Part shown: positions 26,155-34,823 of the stretch, piece after piece
Layout: each line of letters begins with the position of its first letter
Numbering within the stretch: the first letter of the stretch is position 1
Origin: an uncultured Schlesneria sp.
Lineage (GTDB): Bacteria > Planctomycetota > Planctomycetia > Planctomycetales > Planctomycetaceae
NCBI GenBank assembly: GCA_903858935.1
Contig: CAIOKO010000039.1
Coordinates: 1-64,000, forward strand
Direction: 5' to 3'
Length of the DNA stretch: 64,000 nt
The notes under the pieces: model-generated
Told to the model about the DNA's origin: nothing
Databases searched by the model: none
What the model saw: the letters and a program-made list of their open reading frames with translations, nothing else
Made by a program: the position numbers and the translations under genes

Positions 26155-27894
26155 ATGAACCATCCGGTTCCCGAAGAACTGATCTCGGCCTACTTCGATG
26201 GGGAAGTTTCCCCCGATGAACGGGGTGAGATCGAGCGTTCGCTCGAATCCTCGTCCGAACTCCGCCAGCAACTCGATGAGACATCGAAGTTGTCCGCCTT
26301 GCTCCATTCATTCCCGCGTGAATCCGCTCCGAGGGAACTCGCAGCAAACGTGCAGAAGCAGGTGAATGCCGCGACGCAACCCGCATTGGCTCAGACTGCC
26401 GCTTCTGCCACAACTCGACGAAACATGCGCCGTGAATGGACGGCGTTCGGTGCAGGAATGTTGGCGACGATCGCGTCGTTAATGATGTTTGTGTCATTTA
26501 ACCAGTCACAGTTCACTACCAATTCGCCGACGCCGTTGCCATGGGGCGATGCACCTCTGCCGCAGGTCACATTACAATCGAAACCCGCTGCACAAGAGGT
26601 ACTCGCCGAAGCCCATCCCACATTTGCCAATCCGAACATCGAGACAGAACCCTCTGATCCGTCCAGACAATTGCAACGGAATTTGAGCCTGTCCTCAGAG
26701 CCAAATGTGGCGCGGAGCAAGATGAATGATCACTCAACGACGACCGAACTGTCTGTAAAGCTTAAAGATGTGGAAAGCCTGGCACAGAACTCTGCGCCGA
26801 TGGTGGCGAATGACGATTTCACGGGGACCAGTTCCAACTCGATTCAGCCTCAAATTCAGAATGAATTCCTGTCGTATCTCGCGAACGGGGATGTCATAGT
26901 TTCCAAGGTCGCCGACCCGAGCAACACCGTTGCCGTCGTCTATTTCACCGTCGTCGACATCGAGCGAGGTTCGAACGAATTGAAAGTTCTGTTTCAAAAG
27001 CGCTCTTTGCAAGAGGTCGAAGTCAGCGACGACGTATCGTTGGGAAAAGAAATTGATGCCAAAGATCGTCTGGTAAACCAACAGCCCTCAATCACAAAAA
27101 ACGATCTGAGTAAAAAACGAGACGCGAGTCGAGCTGATGAATTCCAGGTTTTTTTCGCCCGGGCACCCGGCGATCAATTAGCAGACACGATCGGCGACTT
27201 AGTCAAGAATCATCCGGATATCTTTCGGAACTGGACTCCACAACCACCGATTGAGCTTCCAGTCGCATCACAGCCGCCAACCGAGGGGATCGTCGCAGAG
27301 AATAAGGTGTTCGCCGATGCCAATAATAAAGCTCAGGGTAATTCACTAAGTCAAATGACCGACGAAACCACCACAGTCAATGCTGAGGCAGAGATGGCGG
27401 TAGGTGTCTTGATGGCACGGAATAGTTCGGTGAACGCCAACGGAGACTTCTACTACTACGACGCAAACTCTAGCGTTCCCCTCAGTGTTTCGAATTCTAT
27501 AATCGGAAATACGTCAAACCTGGCTCGAAAAACAGAATTCGGAGCACGCGAAACGGCTTCGGCTGCTCCGAATCCCACAGCCACAACCACTGGCAAACAA
27601 TTGAACGGAATTAACTCCCAGAATTCTGGAAATTCGGGGCAAGGCTATTTTCGCGTCTCACGTCAGAACCAGCCTCATGTCGCGTATCAACAGTCGGCGC
27701 CAGCACAGAATAAGGGGACTTCTTTGATCGCCAATTCGATAGTGAACGTAAACCCTGGCGGACTTGGAGGCCTCGGTGGTGGAATGGGTCGTAATGCGAT
27801 GGTTAACACGAATAATGACAACCGGAATCCTCGCCTCGTCCGAATGCTGTTCGTGCTGAAATCAGAGCAAGCAACAACTAATCCAGCCCCCTGA
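26155..27894 (+). CDS. Membrane anti-sigma factor-like protein with long periplasmic part
   Basis: A 579-residue protein. The N-terminal 60 or so residues (PVPEELISAYFDGEVSPDER, GEIERSLESSSELRQQLDE) match the anti-sigma fold of the zf-HC2/RsrA type, but the HxxxCxxC zinc ligands are absent, so it is a zinc-free version. One membrane segment lies near residue 105 (FGAGMLATIASLMMFVSF). About 450 residues follow, rich in Asn, Ser, Gln and Thr, with a structured central part (residues about 235-360) and a glycine-rich stretch GGLGGLGGGMGRN near the end. It starts 62 bases after the sigma gene and is its likely regulator. Confidence 0.8.
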   Translation: MNHPVPEELISAYFDGEVSPDERGEIERSLESSSELRQQLDETSKLSALLHSFPRESAPRELAANVQKQVNAATQPALAQTAASATTRRNMRREWTAFGAGMLATIASLMMFVSFNQSQFTTNSPTPLPWGDAPLPQVTLQSKPAAQEVLAEAHPTFANPNIETEPSDPSRQLQRNLSLSSEPNVARSKMNDHSTTTELSVKLKDVESLAQNSAPMVANDDFTGTSSNSIQPQIQNEFLSYLANGDVIVSKVADPSNTVAVVYFTVVDIERGSNELKVLFQKRSLQEVEVSDDVSLGKEIDAKDRLVNQQPSITKNDLSKKRDASRADEFQVFFARAPGDQLADTIGDLVKNHPDIFRNWTPQPPIELPVASQPPTEGIVAENKVFADANNKAQGNSLSQMTDETTTVNAEAEMAVGVLMARNSSVNANGDFYYYDANSSVPLSVSNSIIGNTSNLARKTEFGARETASAAPNPTATTTGKQLNGINSQNSGNSGQGYFRVSRQNQPHVAYQQSAPAQNKGTSLIANSIVNVNPGGLGGLGGGMGRNAMVNTNNDNRNPRLVRMLFVLKSEQATTNPAP

Positions 27895-27935
27895 GTCGCA
27901 GACCAGGGACTTGCCGATTTTTAAGTTCGCATTCT

Positions 27936-27983
27936 AAACGAAACCCCACCCCCTCCACTCAGGTGGTAAACGGGCCGTTGCCT
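27936..27983 (+). repeat. Dispersed repeat, copy 2
   Basis: AACGAAACCCCACCCCCTCC is followed by a short variable part, then GGTGGTAAACGGGCCGTTGCC. The copy lies 40 bases beyond the anti-sigma-like gene. The CCACC and GGTGG parts can form a hairpin, so it could also end the sigma operon. Copy 3 at 52541-52586 is nearly identical in its first 20 bases. Confidence 0.65.
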
Positions 27984-28115
27984 TGGCTGCCGAAGCGAGA
28001 CAGATCAGCTGCCTATCATTGTCTTATTTACTTTCTTACTTTGGGGCATCGATATGCTGGAAACAAAATAACCGTTCGACTTTACCCGCTGACACCAGCT
28101 ACGACGTGATGAAAT

Positions 28116-28565
28116 ATGAATAAAGCTTTTATGCGCGAACCGGACGAAGTGGCCAGCCGCTGTCCCCGGTGTGAATCGATCGGCCAACCCGTTGGCCCGC
28201 AAACCTTGAACGCTCAATTGACCGCAGATCTTCGCCGGAATCTCGCGGAGTCGGCCTATTTCTGTCCTGCCAGTCAATGTGACATCGTTTACTTCGATGA
28301 CTTCTCAGGAACTGTCACGCGAGCCTCGTTCAGCGTTCCGATCCCGATCAAGGACCCCGAAGCACCCCTTTGCAGTTGCTTCGGCCTGAAACGAGATGAC
28401 ATTGAAGACGACGTGGCGGAAGGAACAGTCGTCCGCACCAAAGCGGCCATCCTCAAAGCCCAATCCCAGGAAGCCCGCTGCACAACGCTCGCCCCCAACG
28501 GCCGCTCATGCGTCGCCGAAGTGCAGGGATATTTCTTGAAGTGCAAGCAAGGGCGTTCGACCTGA
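28116..28565 (+). CDS. CopZ-like zinc/[2Fe-2S] metallochaperone protein
   Basis: A 149-residue protein with two cysteine modules. The N-terminal part has CPRCESIGQPVGPQTLNAQL and later FCPASQCDIVYF, matching the zinc domain of Archaeoglobus-type CopZ. The C-terminal part (LCSCFGLKRDDIEDDV, then EARCTTLAPNGRSCVAEV) matches the BFD-like [2Fe-2S] domain. In known CopZ the two are joined to a third, copper-binding HMA domain; here that domain is absent. A role in metal delivery or redox control is inference. The gene is convergent with acpS, with only about 13 bases between the ends. Confidence 0.78.
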   Translation: MNKAFMREPDEVASRCPRCESIGQPVGPQTLNAQLTADLRRNLAESAYFCPASQCDIVYFDDFSGTVTRASFSVPIPIKDPEAPLCSCFGLKRDDIEDDVAEGTVVRTKAAILKAQSQEARCTTLAPNGRSCVAEVQGYFLKCKQGRST

Positions 28566-28578
28566 TCAATTGTAAGAG

Positions 28579-28977
28579 TCATTTCGGATCGATCGTTTTC
28601 GTGGCCATTCCGATTGCCGTTGCTGTGGCGTAGTTTTTGGTGTGCGAAATACTCACCAGAATTTCGTTGATGCCAAGCCGGGTTGCGACGTCGAGTGTCG
28701 TTCCGTGCAGTTCGATGTATGGCTGACCGCTGGGCTTCACCAGGACTTCGATATCGGTCCAGCCAACTTCGTTCGTGAAACCAGTGCCGAGGACTTTCAT
28801 CACCGCTTCTTTAGCTGCCCAGCGACCGGCATAGTGAGGTGCAGGGTCGCGACGTGGCTGACAATGCGCGATCTCGGCTTTCGTAAAGACGCGTGCAAGA
28901 AAATGATCGCCGTGATTGGCAATCATCCTGGCGATACGTTCGACGTCGACAATATCCGTTCCCAGTCCAATGATCAT
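28579..28977 (-). CDS. acpS: Holo-[acyl-carrier-protein] synthase
   Basis: A 132-residue 4'-phosphopantetheinyl transferase that activates apo-ACP. The N-terminal motif MIIGLGTDIVDVERIARMI contains the Mg-binding Asp, and the second motif is GRWAAKEAVMKVLGTG. The end LVSISHTKNYATATAI is also typical. The start at 28977 overlaps the stop of the upstream membrane-protein gene by four bases (ATGA), which implies translational coupling. The length is normal for the family. Confidence 0.94.
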   Translation of the reverse strand: MIIGLGTDIVDVERIARMIANHGDHFLARVFTKAEIAHCQPRRDPAPHYAGRWAAKEAVMKVLGTGFTNEVGWTDIEVLVKPSGQPYIELHGTTLDVATRLGINEILVSISHTKNYATATAIGMATKTIDPK

Positions 28978-29576
28978 GCTTCCGATCCTTCCGGGACATT
29001 TCTCGCGTTTGCAGGCATGCTCTGATTTGACATCCATCCTGCCGCAGCGGTTGCGGCAATCAATTCTGTGACCCAGAAACATTCCGGCCAGGGGCTGGTC
29101 CAGTTTCCCAGATTTTGCAGCCTTCGCGAAAGATATTTTTGGAATTCTGTCACTTCAGAACGACTTGGCTTGTTAATGCCTGACTGGTTGTCTTGTCGTT
29201 CAAACTCTTTGATTAAACGTGCGGCCAGCGCGTCTTTGCCTGATTGCATGGAATGCAATTCGTCCAGCCGAGACGTCTGCCAGTTTGATCCAATTAATCC
29301 ACATAACGAAAGCAGTGCTGCCGTGAAAACGGTGAAGCGACGTCCCGGTTCCGCCTGAAGTTGCGAGGCGAGGCGGATGACGCCCCAACCCACTACCAGT
29401 CCAAAGGCGATTGAGAACAGGCCGATCAGACGGATGCGAGAAGGTGCATGTGCCGCAGCAATCGAAAGTGCCGTGACGGTGATAACACATGCCGTAAACC
29501 AGGTCACAACGGAAGCGTTGCCCCGGCTGGGTTCTGATTGCCCGTTGTCCAATCGAGTCTTGTCGGGGTGATTCAT
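28974..29576 (-). CDS. Hypothetical membrane protein upstream of acpS
   Basis: A 200-residue protein with three hydrophobic segments in the first half (VVTWFTACVITVTALSIAAA, LIGLFSIAFGLVVGWGVI, FTVFTAALLSLCGLIGS), a polar region (about residues 105-165), and a last hydrophobic stretch near 170-182. I do not recognise the family. It overlaps acpS by four bases and lies 14 bases after the DppB-like permease gene, so all three are probably on one transcript. There is no evidence for a functional tie. Confidence 0.65.
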   Translation of the reverse strand: MNHPDKTRLDNGQSEPSRGNASVVTWFTACVITVTALSIAAAHAPSRIRLIGLFSIAFGLVVGWGVIRLASQLQAEPGRRFTVFTAALLSLCGLIGSNWQTSRLDELHSMQSGKDALAARLIKEFERQDNQSGINKPSRSEVTEFQKYLSRRLQNLGNWTSPWPECFWVTELIAATAAAGWMSNQSMPANARNVPEGSEA

Positions 29577-29590
29577 CGACAGGCTGCGTT

Positions 29591-30619
29591 CTATTTGTCG
29601 TCAAAACTGACTCGAGGATTCACGACAACGTACAGGATATCAGAAACAAGAATCCCCACGAGCGTCAGTATGGCGGATAGCATCAGCGTGGTCATCACGA
29701 GATCATATTCCCGGCGCAAGACCCCTTCGTACGACAAAAGCCCCATCCCGTGAATATTGAAAATGACTTCAATAATGACGCTGCCACCAACCAGGAATGG
29801 TAACAACGATGCCAGCAGCGTAATGATCGGAAACAAGCTGTTTCGCAGGGCGTGCACCAGGATGACTCGACCCTTTCCGCACCCTTTAGCTTCGGCCGTA
29901 CGAATGTAATCCTGCCGAATGACTTCGAGCATCCCCGCTCGCATTTGCCGACTGACGTAGGCCAGGCCTCCATAAGTCAGGCACAGGACCGGCAACACAA
30001 GATGTTTTCCGTAATCGACAAATTGTTCAAACGAAGTCATCGAATCAAAGTTTTGCGACTTCAGGCCAAGGATCGGTAAGGGTGACGATTCGAATCCGAA
30101 ATACGACCAGAGCCATTTTTGCATGAAGAGTTCGCGCAACAGTTCGGCGACCCAGAAGGAAGGAAGGCTGTAAAGAACGAATAAGACCATTGTGGAGATA
30201 CGGTCGAATGTCGATCGAGGATATGCCGCAGACATGATCCCCAAGGGAACGGCTGCCACGTAAATCAGCGTAAACACGATCAGATTCATCAACATGGTGA
30301 TCTTGAGTGCCTGCCACAACTCGGTCCAGATCCGCTGCTCGGTCTGGAAGAAGATCATATCACCACGCGCCAGTCGATTGAGAAACAGGACAAACTGTGC
30401 TGGCAATGGCTTGTCGAAACCATGCCTTTCGCGAAATCGCTTTTCGGCTGCTTCGGTACCTCGTTCGGCATTGACCCCTGCGGCGGCCTGGCCTGCTCCG
30501 CCAAATTTCTCTGCCGCCGGGTCGCCGGGCGCGAGCCGGATCACCAGGAACGAGACCAGCAGGATTCCGAACAACGTTGGAATCATCAGCAGCAGGCGTT
30601 TGATCAGATACGTGGCCAA
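29591..30619 (-). CDS. Peptide/oligopeptide ABC transporter permease (DppB/OppB type)
   Basis: A 342-residue inner-membrane permease. It starts with the family opening YLIKRLLLMIPTLFGILLVS and RLAPGDPA. It then has the conserved cytoplasmic loop EAKGCGKGRVILVHALRNSLFPI that contacts the ATPase, and ends with VEVIFNIHG-like IIEVIFNIHGMGLLSYEGV. It would work with the substrate-binding protein encoded 277 bases upstream. The second permease (DppC) and the two ATPases (DppD, DppF) are missing downstream, where a membrane protein and acpS follow. They may be encoded elsewhere. Confidence 0.9.
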   Translation of the reverse strand: MATYLIKRLLLMIPTLFGILLVSFLVIRLAPGDPAAEKFGGAGQAAAGVNAERGTEAAEKRFRERHGFDKPLPAQFVLFLNRLARGDMIFFQTEQRIWTELWQALKITMLMNLIVFTLIYVAAVPLGIMSAAYPRSTFDRISTMVLFVLYSLPSFWVAELLRELFMQKWLWSYFGFESSPLPILGLKSQNFDSMTSFEQFVDYGKHLVLPVLCLTYGGLAYVSRQMRAGMLEVIRQDYIRTAEAKGCGKGRVILVHALRNSLFPIITLLASLLPFLVGGSVIIEVIFNIHGMGLLSYEGVLRREYDLVMTTLMLSAILTLVGILVSDILYVVVNPRVSFDDK

Positions 30620-30740
30620 GACAGCACTCGAATTCGAGTTTGGGAATTAGACTTTACATACAACATACAAGAAGGATACCAGAGCTATTATTCAGACATT
30701 TCTTCTTTCGTCCACGTGTCATTGGTCCGCCTCGTTGTTC

Positions 30741-30838
30741 TGGAATCCCTCCAGGATTCAGGGCATTTCGGTCCACCCAACCGGTGGTGTCGCTCCGCTC
30801 AACCACCGGCTAAAAACTGAAGTCCCTCCGGGACAAAA
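30741..30838. repeat. Compound hairpin repeat between binding-protein and permease genes
   Basis: Three hairpins follow each other: GAATCCCTCCAGGATTC, CCGGTGGT paired with ACCACCGG around 13 bases, and GTCCCTCCGGGAC. I recall very similar text between genes of other planctomycetes. It sits within what should be one operon and may attenuate the permease relative to the binding protein. Confidence 0.6.
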
Positions 30839-30895
30839 TCAAATGATAGACCACAGTTTCCAAAATATCGTTACCCATGTTGAGTGGCATACTCG

Positions 30896-33310
30896 TTACT
30901 TGTGAAGCTGTTCGTCCTTCGGAACGTACCATTCGGACAGGTCGAATCCAGGCCTCAACCGATACCATTTCACGTTACGAAACCGCTTATGATATGCCCC
31001 GAATTCCTTGGGAATCCACAAGAACGTATAGGGTTGTTCGCTGTCAATCAGTCGATGGAACGATTGGTGAATACGTTTACGCTTGTTTTCGTCGAGTGTG
31101 ACTCGCAGCATTTCAATCAGTTCATCCGCTTGCGTGCTCTTGAATGAAATGGTGTTACTGCCCCGTTTTTCTCGCGCCGCTTCCGAGCTGTGCCAGATCT
31201 GAAAGGGATCGCTTTCGACCGGCATCGCCCAACTCAATGTGACGGCATCACATTCTTTCGCTCTCAACTTTTCGATGAACGAGGCCCATTCCATCGTTTG
31301 GATCTGCAGATCGATACCAACGCTTTTGAAGTTCTTCTGCAAAATCTCGCACATCTGCTCGGCCATCGGTTTCCCCTTTGGCAGCCGCAGAATCACCTGA
31401 AACTTCTCGCCTTTTTTATCAAGAATGCCATCGTTGTCTGAATCAATCCAACCCGCATCGGTCAATAATTCTCGAGCCGTTTCCGGATCGTAAGCGAGCG
31501 GCAAGACTTCACGATCATATCCAGGTCCAAACATGTATTGAGTCCCTGAAACAACGGCAGCAGCACCGTGCAGTTTCTTGTCAACGAAGTCCTGCCGATC
31601 AAACAACATCGTCAACGCCATACGAACTCGTCGATCCTTGAACGGCGTTGAGAGCTGGTTCCAACCGAGATAGCTGAACCTGGGTGAGAACCAGGATCCT
31701 CGGACATACGTTTCTTGCGTCTCTTTTTCCAATGTTGGCCAGTCCTCGAAATATTGCTCGGCGGACATGTCATAGAAGAAATCGATTTCTCCTGCCTTCA
31801 AAGCGGCAAGTGCCGAAACCTGGTCGATAATAAATTTCACGATGATCCGGTCAACGTGCCCCGCTTTGGCAGGGTCCCAGTAATTTGGATTTCGGACTAG
31901 CTCGACACGATCACCACGTTCCCACTTATCGACGATGTAGGGGCCAGTCCCCAATGGGTGACGGTTGTAACGTTCATCGGTATTGAAGAATTTGCCAAAT
32001 TCCTGACCACGGGCACTAATCGCCTTCTGAGCGACTTCCTGCTCCGGTGTCAGCGAGTCCAATGTCAGTTCTCGACCTTGTTCGCGGAAGATAGCTTCGA
32101 AGTAGTGGCGAGGGGGTGTATACGCCGCGATTCCATACGAGAATTCAGGAGCTTTGAAATACTGCTGACGGTATCTTAATCGGATTGCATGTGTACCCAA
32201 CGAAGTACACTCAACCAGATCGCTGTAATAAGTTCGGATCGCATCCCCATCGACATAGGGACTGTTCAGCAAAGCGTAACCGAATTCGATGTCTTTCGTT
32301 GTGAAAGGGACGCCATCCGACCATTTGGCATCTTCGTTGAGATAAAATGTCGTGTATGTCTTCTCTTGAACATCTTGCCATTCGCCTGCTTTTAGCGTCA
32401 GAGGTTCCTTGAGCGGGTTCTCTGCGGTTGCCGGACTGACGACCAGCGAACCATCGTCTTTCTTATCGGCCTGGCCGAAAAGTTCATCACCGATCTTGAT
32501 CGTATATTTCCCGGCGGGAAATCCGCTCACTTCAAGCTGGCCTTGGTTGTCGCTCCATTCGTGATAACCCGTCGTTGATGCCCCTAAAATCCGCCCGACG
32601 GGGTAAACACCAACCCAGACATGCCCCAAAGGTTTGCCGTCCTTATCCGAAGTCACCAGGGCAATCTTCTTTGGTTCGGCCGGCTTTCCATTCACGGGAG
32701 GAGCAACTTTGTAGTCGATTTCCAATGACGTCTGCGGGGTTCCATCCTTCAGTGATATCCGACGTTCCCGGCCAGGATAGTCAGGTGATAGCTTGATCGA
32801 GTCTTCAACAATCCATTTTTTGGCAATGCCCGGTTCAAATTCAAAATTCTCGGGATTCTGGCGGGCTAACCCTTCATTAACGTATTGCATGATATACGTC
32901 TGAACGGCGGACGATTCTGTGATCGGATTCAAAACTTTTGGCTCTGCGTTGAACCGGATTGTCAGTGTATCCCCCGTAACGGGCTGACTCGGCTTTCGCT
33001 TTGCGTGCTCATTGTCGACATCGGCCGGAATCGCGCCTGTCAGTGAGTTCGTCAGGCTTTTTCCCTCCATCCGCGGAATCTTGATCCCGTTGACCTCGGT
33101 CATAATTTCAACTTTGGGAACGTCGGGATAATCTTCCCAGAACCCTTCTTTGGTCTCTACTTTGTCGTGAGATGGTTTTGTCGAATCTGAGGATGATACG
33201 GTTCCGGGCTTTGTCGTATTCGCACCAGCGGGGGGGCTTGATTTGGTACAACCACTGAGACACAAACCGCACAACGACATCGAAACGACAATCAAGCAAG
33301 ACCGAACCAT
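30896..33310 (-). CDS. Oversized peptide ABC transporter substrate-binding lipoprotein
   Basis: An exported lipoprotein of the SBP_bac_5 (DppA/OppA) family. The lipobox is in MSLCGLCLSGC near residue 21. The family core is clear: TLTIRFNAEPKVLNPITESS, YVNEGLARQNPENFEFEPGI, DAKWSDGVPFTTKDIEFGYAL, NRHPLGTGPYIVDKWERGD, ALTMLFDRQDFV. At 804 residues it is about 200-250 longer than usual. About 140 extra residues lie between the parts that are normally contiguous; they include KPLGHVWVGVYPVGRILG and GFPAGKYTIKIGDELFG, which resemble a carboxypeptidase-regulatory-like beta-sandwich. Partner permease gene follows after a hairpin repeat. Confidence 0.88.
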   Translation of the reverse strand: MVRSCLIVVSMSLCGLCLSGCTKSSPPAGANTTKPGTVSSSDSTKPSHDKVETKEGFWEDYPDVPKVEIMTEVNGIKIPRMEGKSLTNSLTGAIPADVDNEHAKRKPSQPVTGDTLTIRFNAEPKVLNPITESSAVQTYIMQYVNEGLARQNPENFEFEPGIAKKWIVEDSIKLSPDYPGRERRISLKDGTPQTSLEIDYKVAPPVNGKPAEPKKIALVTSDKDGKPLGHVWVGVYPVGRILGASTTGYHEWSDNQGQLEVSGFPAGKYTIKIGDELFGQADKKDDGSLVVSPATAENPLKEPLTLKAGEWQDVQEKTYTTFYLNEDAKWSDGVPFTTKDIEFGYALLNSPYVDGDAIRTYYSDLVECTSLGTHAIRLRYRQQYFKAPEFSYGIAAYTPPRHYFEAIFREQGRELTLDSLTPEQEVAQKAISARGQEFGKFFNTDERYNRHPLGTGPYIVDKWERGDRVELVRNPNYWDPAKAGHVDRIIVKFIIDQVSALAALKAGEIDFFYDMSAEQYFEDWPTLEKETQETYVRGSWFSPRFSYLGWNQLSTPFKDRRVRMALTMLFDRQDFVDKKLHGAAAVVSGTQYMFGPGYDREVLPLAYDPETARELLTDAGWIDSDNDGILDKKGEKFQVILRLPKGKPMAEQMCEILQKNFKSVGIDLQIQTMEWASFIEKLRAKECDAVTLSWAMPVESDPFQIWHSSEAAREKRGSNTISFKSTQADELIEMLRVTLDENKRKRIHQSFHRLIDSEQPYTFLWIPKEFGAYHKRFRNVKWYRLRPGFDLSEWYVPKDEQLHK

Positions 33311-33432
33311 AACGAGGCATCCTTCCCGACGTACAAGCTGGCTGAATGACCGCAGCGACCAAAGATCACTCGGTGAAAGGGATTCTGGCAGAGCCGGCTC
33401 GCCTGAGCAAGGATTCGCGAACGAGGGACAGC

Positions 33433-33717
33433 CTATTTGCTCATCACACTGATCAGCTCGTTAAGCTCTTGTTCAAGAGAGATACCAGTTGCTGGAGTCT
33501 TTCCTGCCTGTCGATACCAATAGTGGGCGTTGCCGATATCGCCTTCGACCCGGTGAAGGTAGGCGTGTATCCAGGCGCAATCTGACGAGGAATCGTCCTG
33601 GACTAATCGGTGTGCCTGATCCCAGTGCCCCTGTGCGGCATGCCATAAGGCCCGTAGTGGAACCGACAGCCCCGTGATTTCACTTTCTGTCTTTTCAATA
33701 AGGGGATGATTCATCAT
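33433..33717 (-). CDS. Small conserved hypothetical protein
   Basis: A protein of about 94 residues when started at the Met pair at 33717/33714. The frame extends upstream to 33777 over the end of the glycosidase gene. The conserved core is SVPLRALWHAAQGHWDQAHR, then LVQDDSSSDCAWIHAYLHRV and EGDIGNAHYWYRQAG. I recognise this as a small family found in many bacteria, predicted helical and TPR-like; its function is unknown. It lies 25 bases after the glycosidase gene and is probably co-transcribed. Confidence 0.75.
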   Translation of the reverse strand: MMNHPLIEKTESEITGLSVPLRALWHAAQGHWDQAHRLVQDDSSSDCAWIHAYLHRVEGDIGNAHYWYRQAGKTPATGISLEQELNELISVMSK

Positions 33718-33742
33718 GCGATCCTGGTCAACGGTGGTGGAT

Positions 33743-34804
33743 TCAGGGTGTTTTGACAACTTTCGGCAGATACGCATTCACCTCGTTATGCATCGTATAA
33801 AGACGAAAGCGGTCACCATCATAGATCAAAAGGCCGCTTGACTTGTTTTCCGCAATCGGCCGTAACGGGTTTCCAGCGAATTTTTTCCAATGAATCAAAT
33901 CAGTGGATGTCGCGATTCCCGTGGACCAGAGGCTGGACTGTGTCGGGTCTTCAGGCCGCCTTGCTCCGTGATAAACGGCGTAATAACGGCCTTTGTGCCG
34001 AATAATCTGATTCATGGCAATCTGGTTATAATCGTAATTCTCTGGCCCGGGCAGCATAACGGGTTCGTCCTGGACGTTGGTAAAGATCTTCGTATCTGAA
34101 GACCTTGCGAGCCAGATTCCCCGATCCCCACGCTCGTAAAACAAGTTCCATTGGCCATTCTCAAACCAGGCGGTCGGAGTTCCGTACGGCCCGTCTGGAA
34201 TTGCTTCGCCATTGGCCAGCCGGACATCGAGACGACCAATACGTTGCCACTTAATCCCGTCGCGCGATGTGAGCAGTTGAGCCCGATCCTCGACCCCTTC
34301 CGCGAACATGTAATACAGTCCGTCGTGAGGGATGACACAAACATCTTCCACCCAGTGTTCTGAATAAATGGGATTGCTTGGAAATCGCTGCCAGACCAGG
34401 CCATCGGTCGAAGTCGCATACCCGAGCATTTTCTGACCGGGTCGGGTTCCATCGTATCCCGTGTACCACATCTTCCATTGGTCCCCTTCGCGAAGAATCC
34501 ATCCTCGCTCGCGAATCTTGGCGTCCCAATGGCCTGGACCCGCTGCCGTAAAAATGGGATTTCGTTCGCTCGGAACAAATTGAGTCAACTCGGGCGGAAA
34601 ATCCTCATCCGCATGCGCGTTCAATGCGGCGAGGAAGAAGAGGATCAGCGCAGTGCTTCGTCGCGATTGAAGCAACCACTTTTTGAATCGAATCAGATGA
34701 CGTTGTTGTAAAGACCTCGCTGAAAAAAGTGATCCCAGGCAAGCCGCTTGACCGGCAACATCAGATTGTCCAAACAAAATGCCTTCTGGATTACGAATCA
34801 TCAT
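33743..34804 (-). CDS. Exported glycosidase with five-bladed beta-propeller (GH43/GH32/GH130-like)
   Basis: A protein of about 353 residues if started at the Met pair near 34804. The longer frame to 34921 would overlap the upstream gene by about 98 bases. A hydrophobic stretch STALILFFLAALNAHA precedes the mature part, but it lies far from the start, so the true start may be non-ATG and later. Propeller blades are visible: DQWKMWYTGYDGTRPGQKML, YATSTDGLVWQRF, GLYYMFAEGVEDRAQLLTSRDGIKWQ, GQWNLFYERGDRGIWLARS, GRYYAVYHGARRP, WSTGIATSTDLIHWKKF. Substrate specificity is not clear. Confidence 0.75.
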   Translation of the reverse strand: MMIRNPEGILFGQSDVAGQAACLGSLFSARSLQQRHLIRFKKWLLQSRRSTALILFFLAALNAHADEDFPPELTQFVPSERNPIFTAAGPGHWDAKIRERGWILREGDQWKMWYTGYDGTRPGQKMLGYATSTDGLVWQRFPSNPIYSEHWVEDVCVIPHDGLYYMFAEGVEDRAQLLTSRDGIKWQRIGRLDVRLANGEAIPDGPYGTPTAWFENGQWNLFYERGDRGIWLARSSDTKIFTNVQDEPVMLPGPENYDYNQIAMNQIIRHKGRYYAVYHGARRPEDPTQSSLWSTGIATSTDLIHWKKFAGNPLRPIAENKSSGLLIYDGDRFRLYTMHNEVNAYLPKVVKTP

Positions 34805-34823
34805 GTCCTCGAATCGCAGTTCT

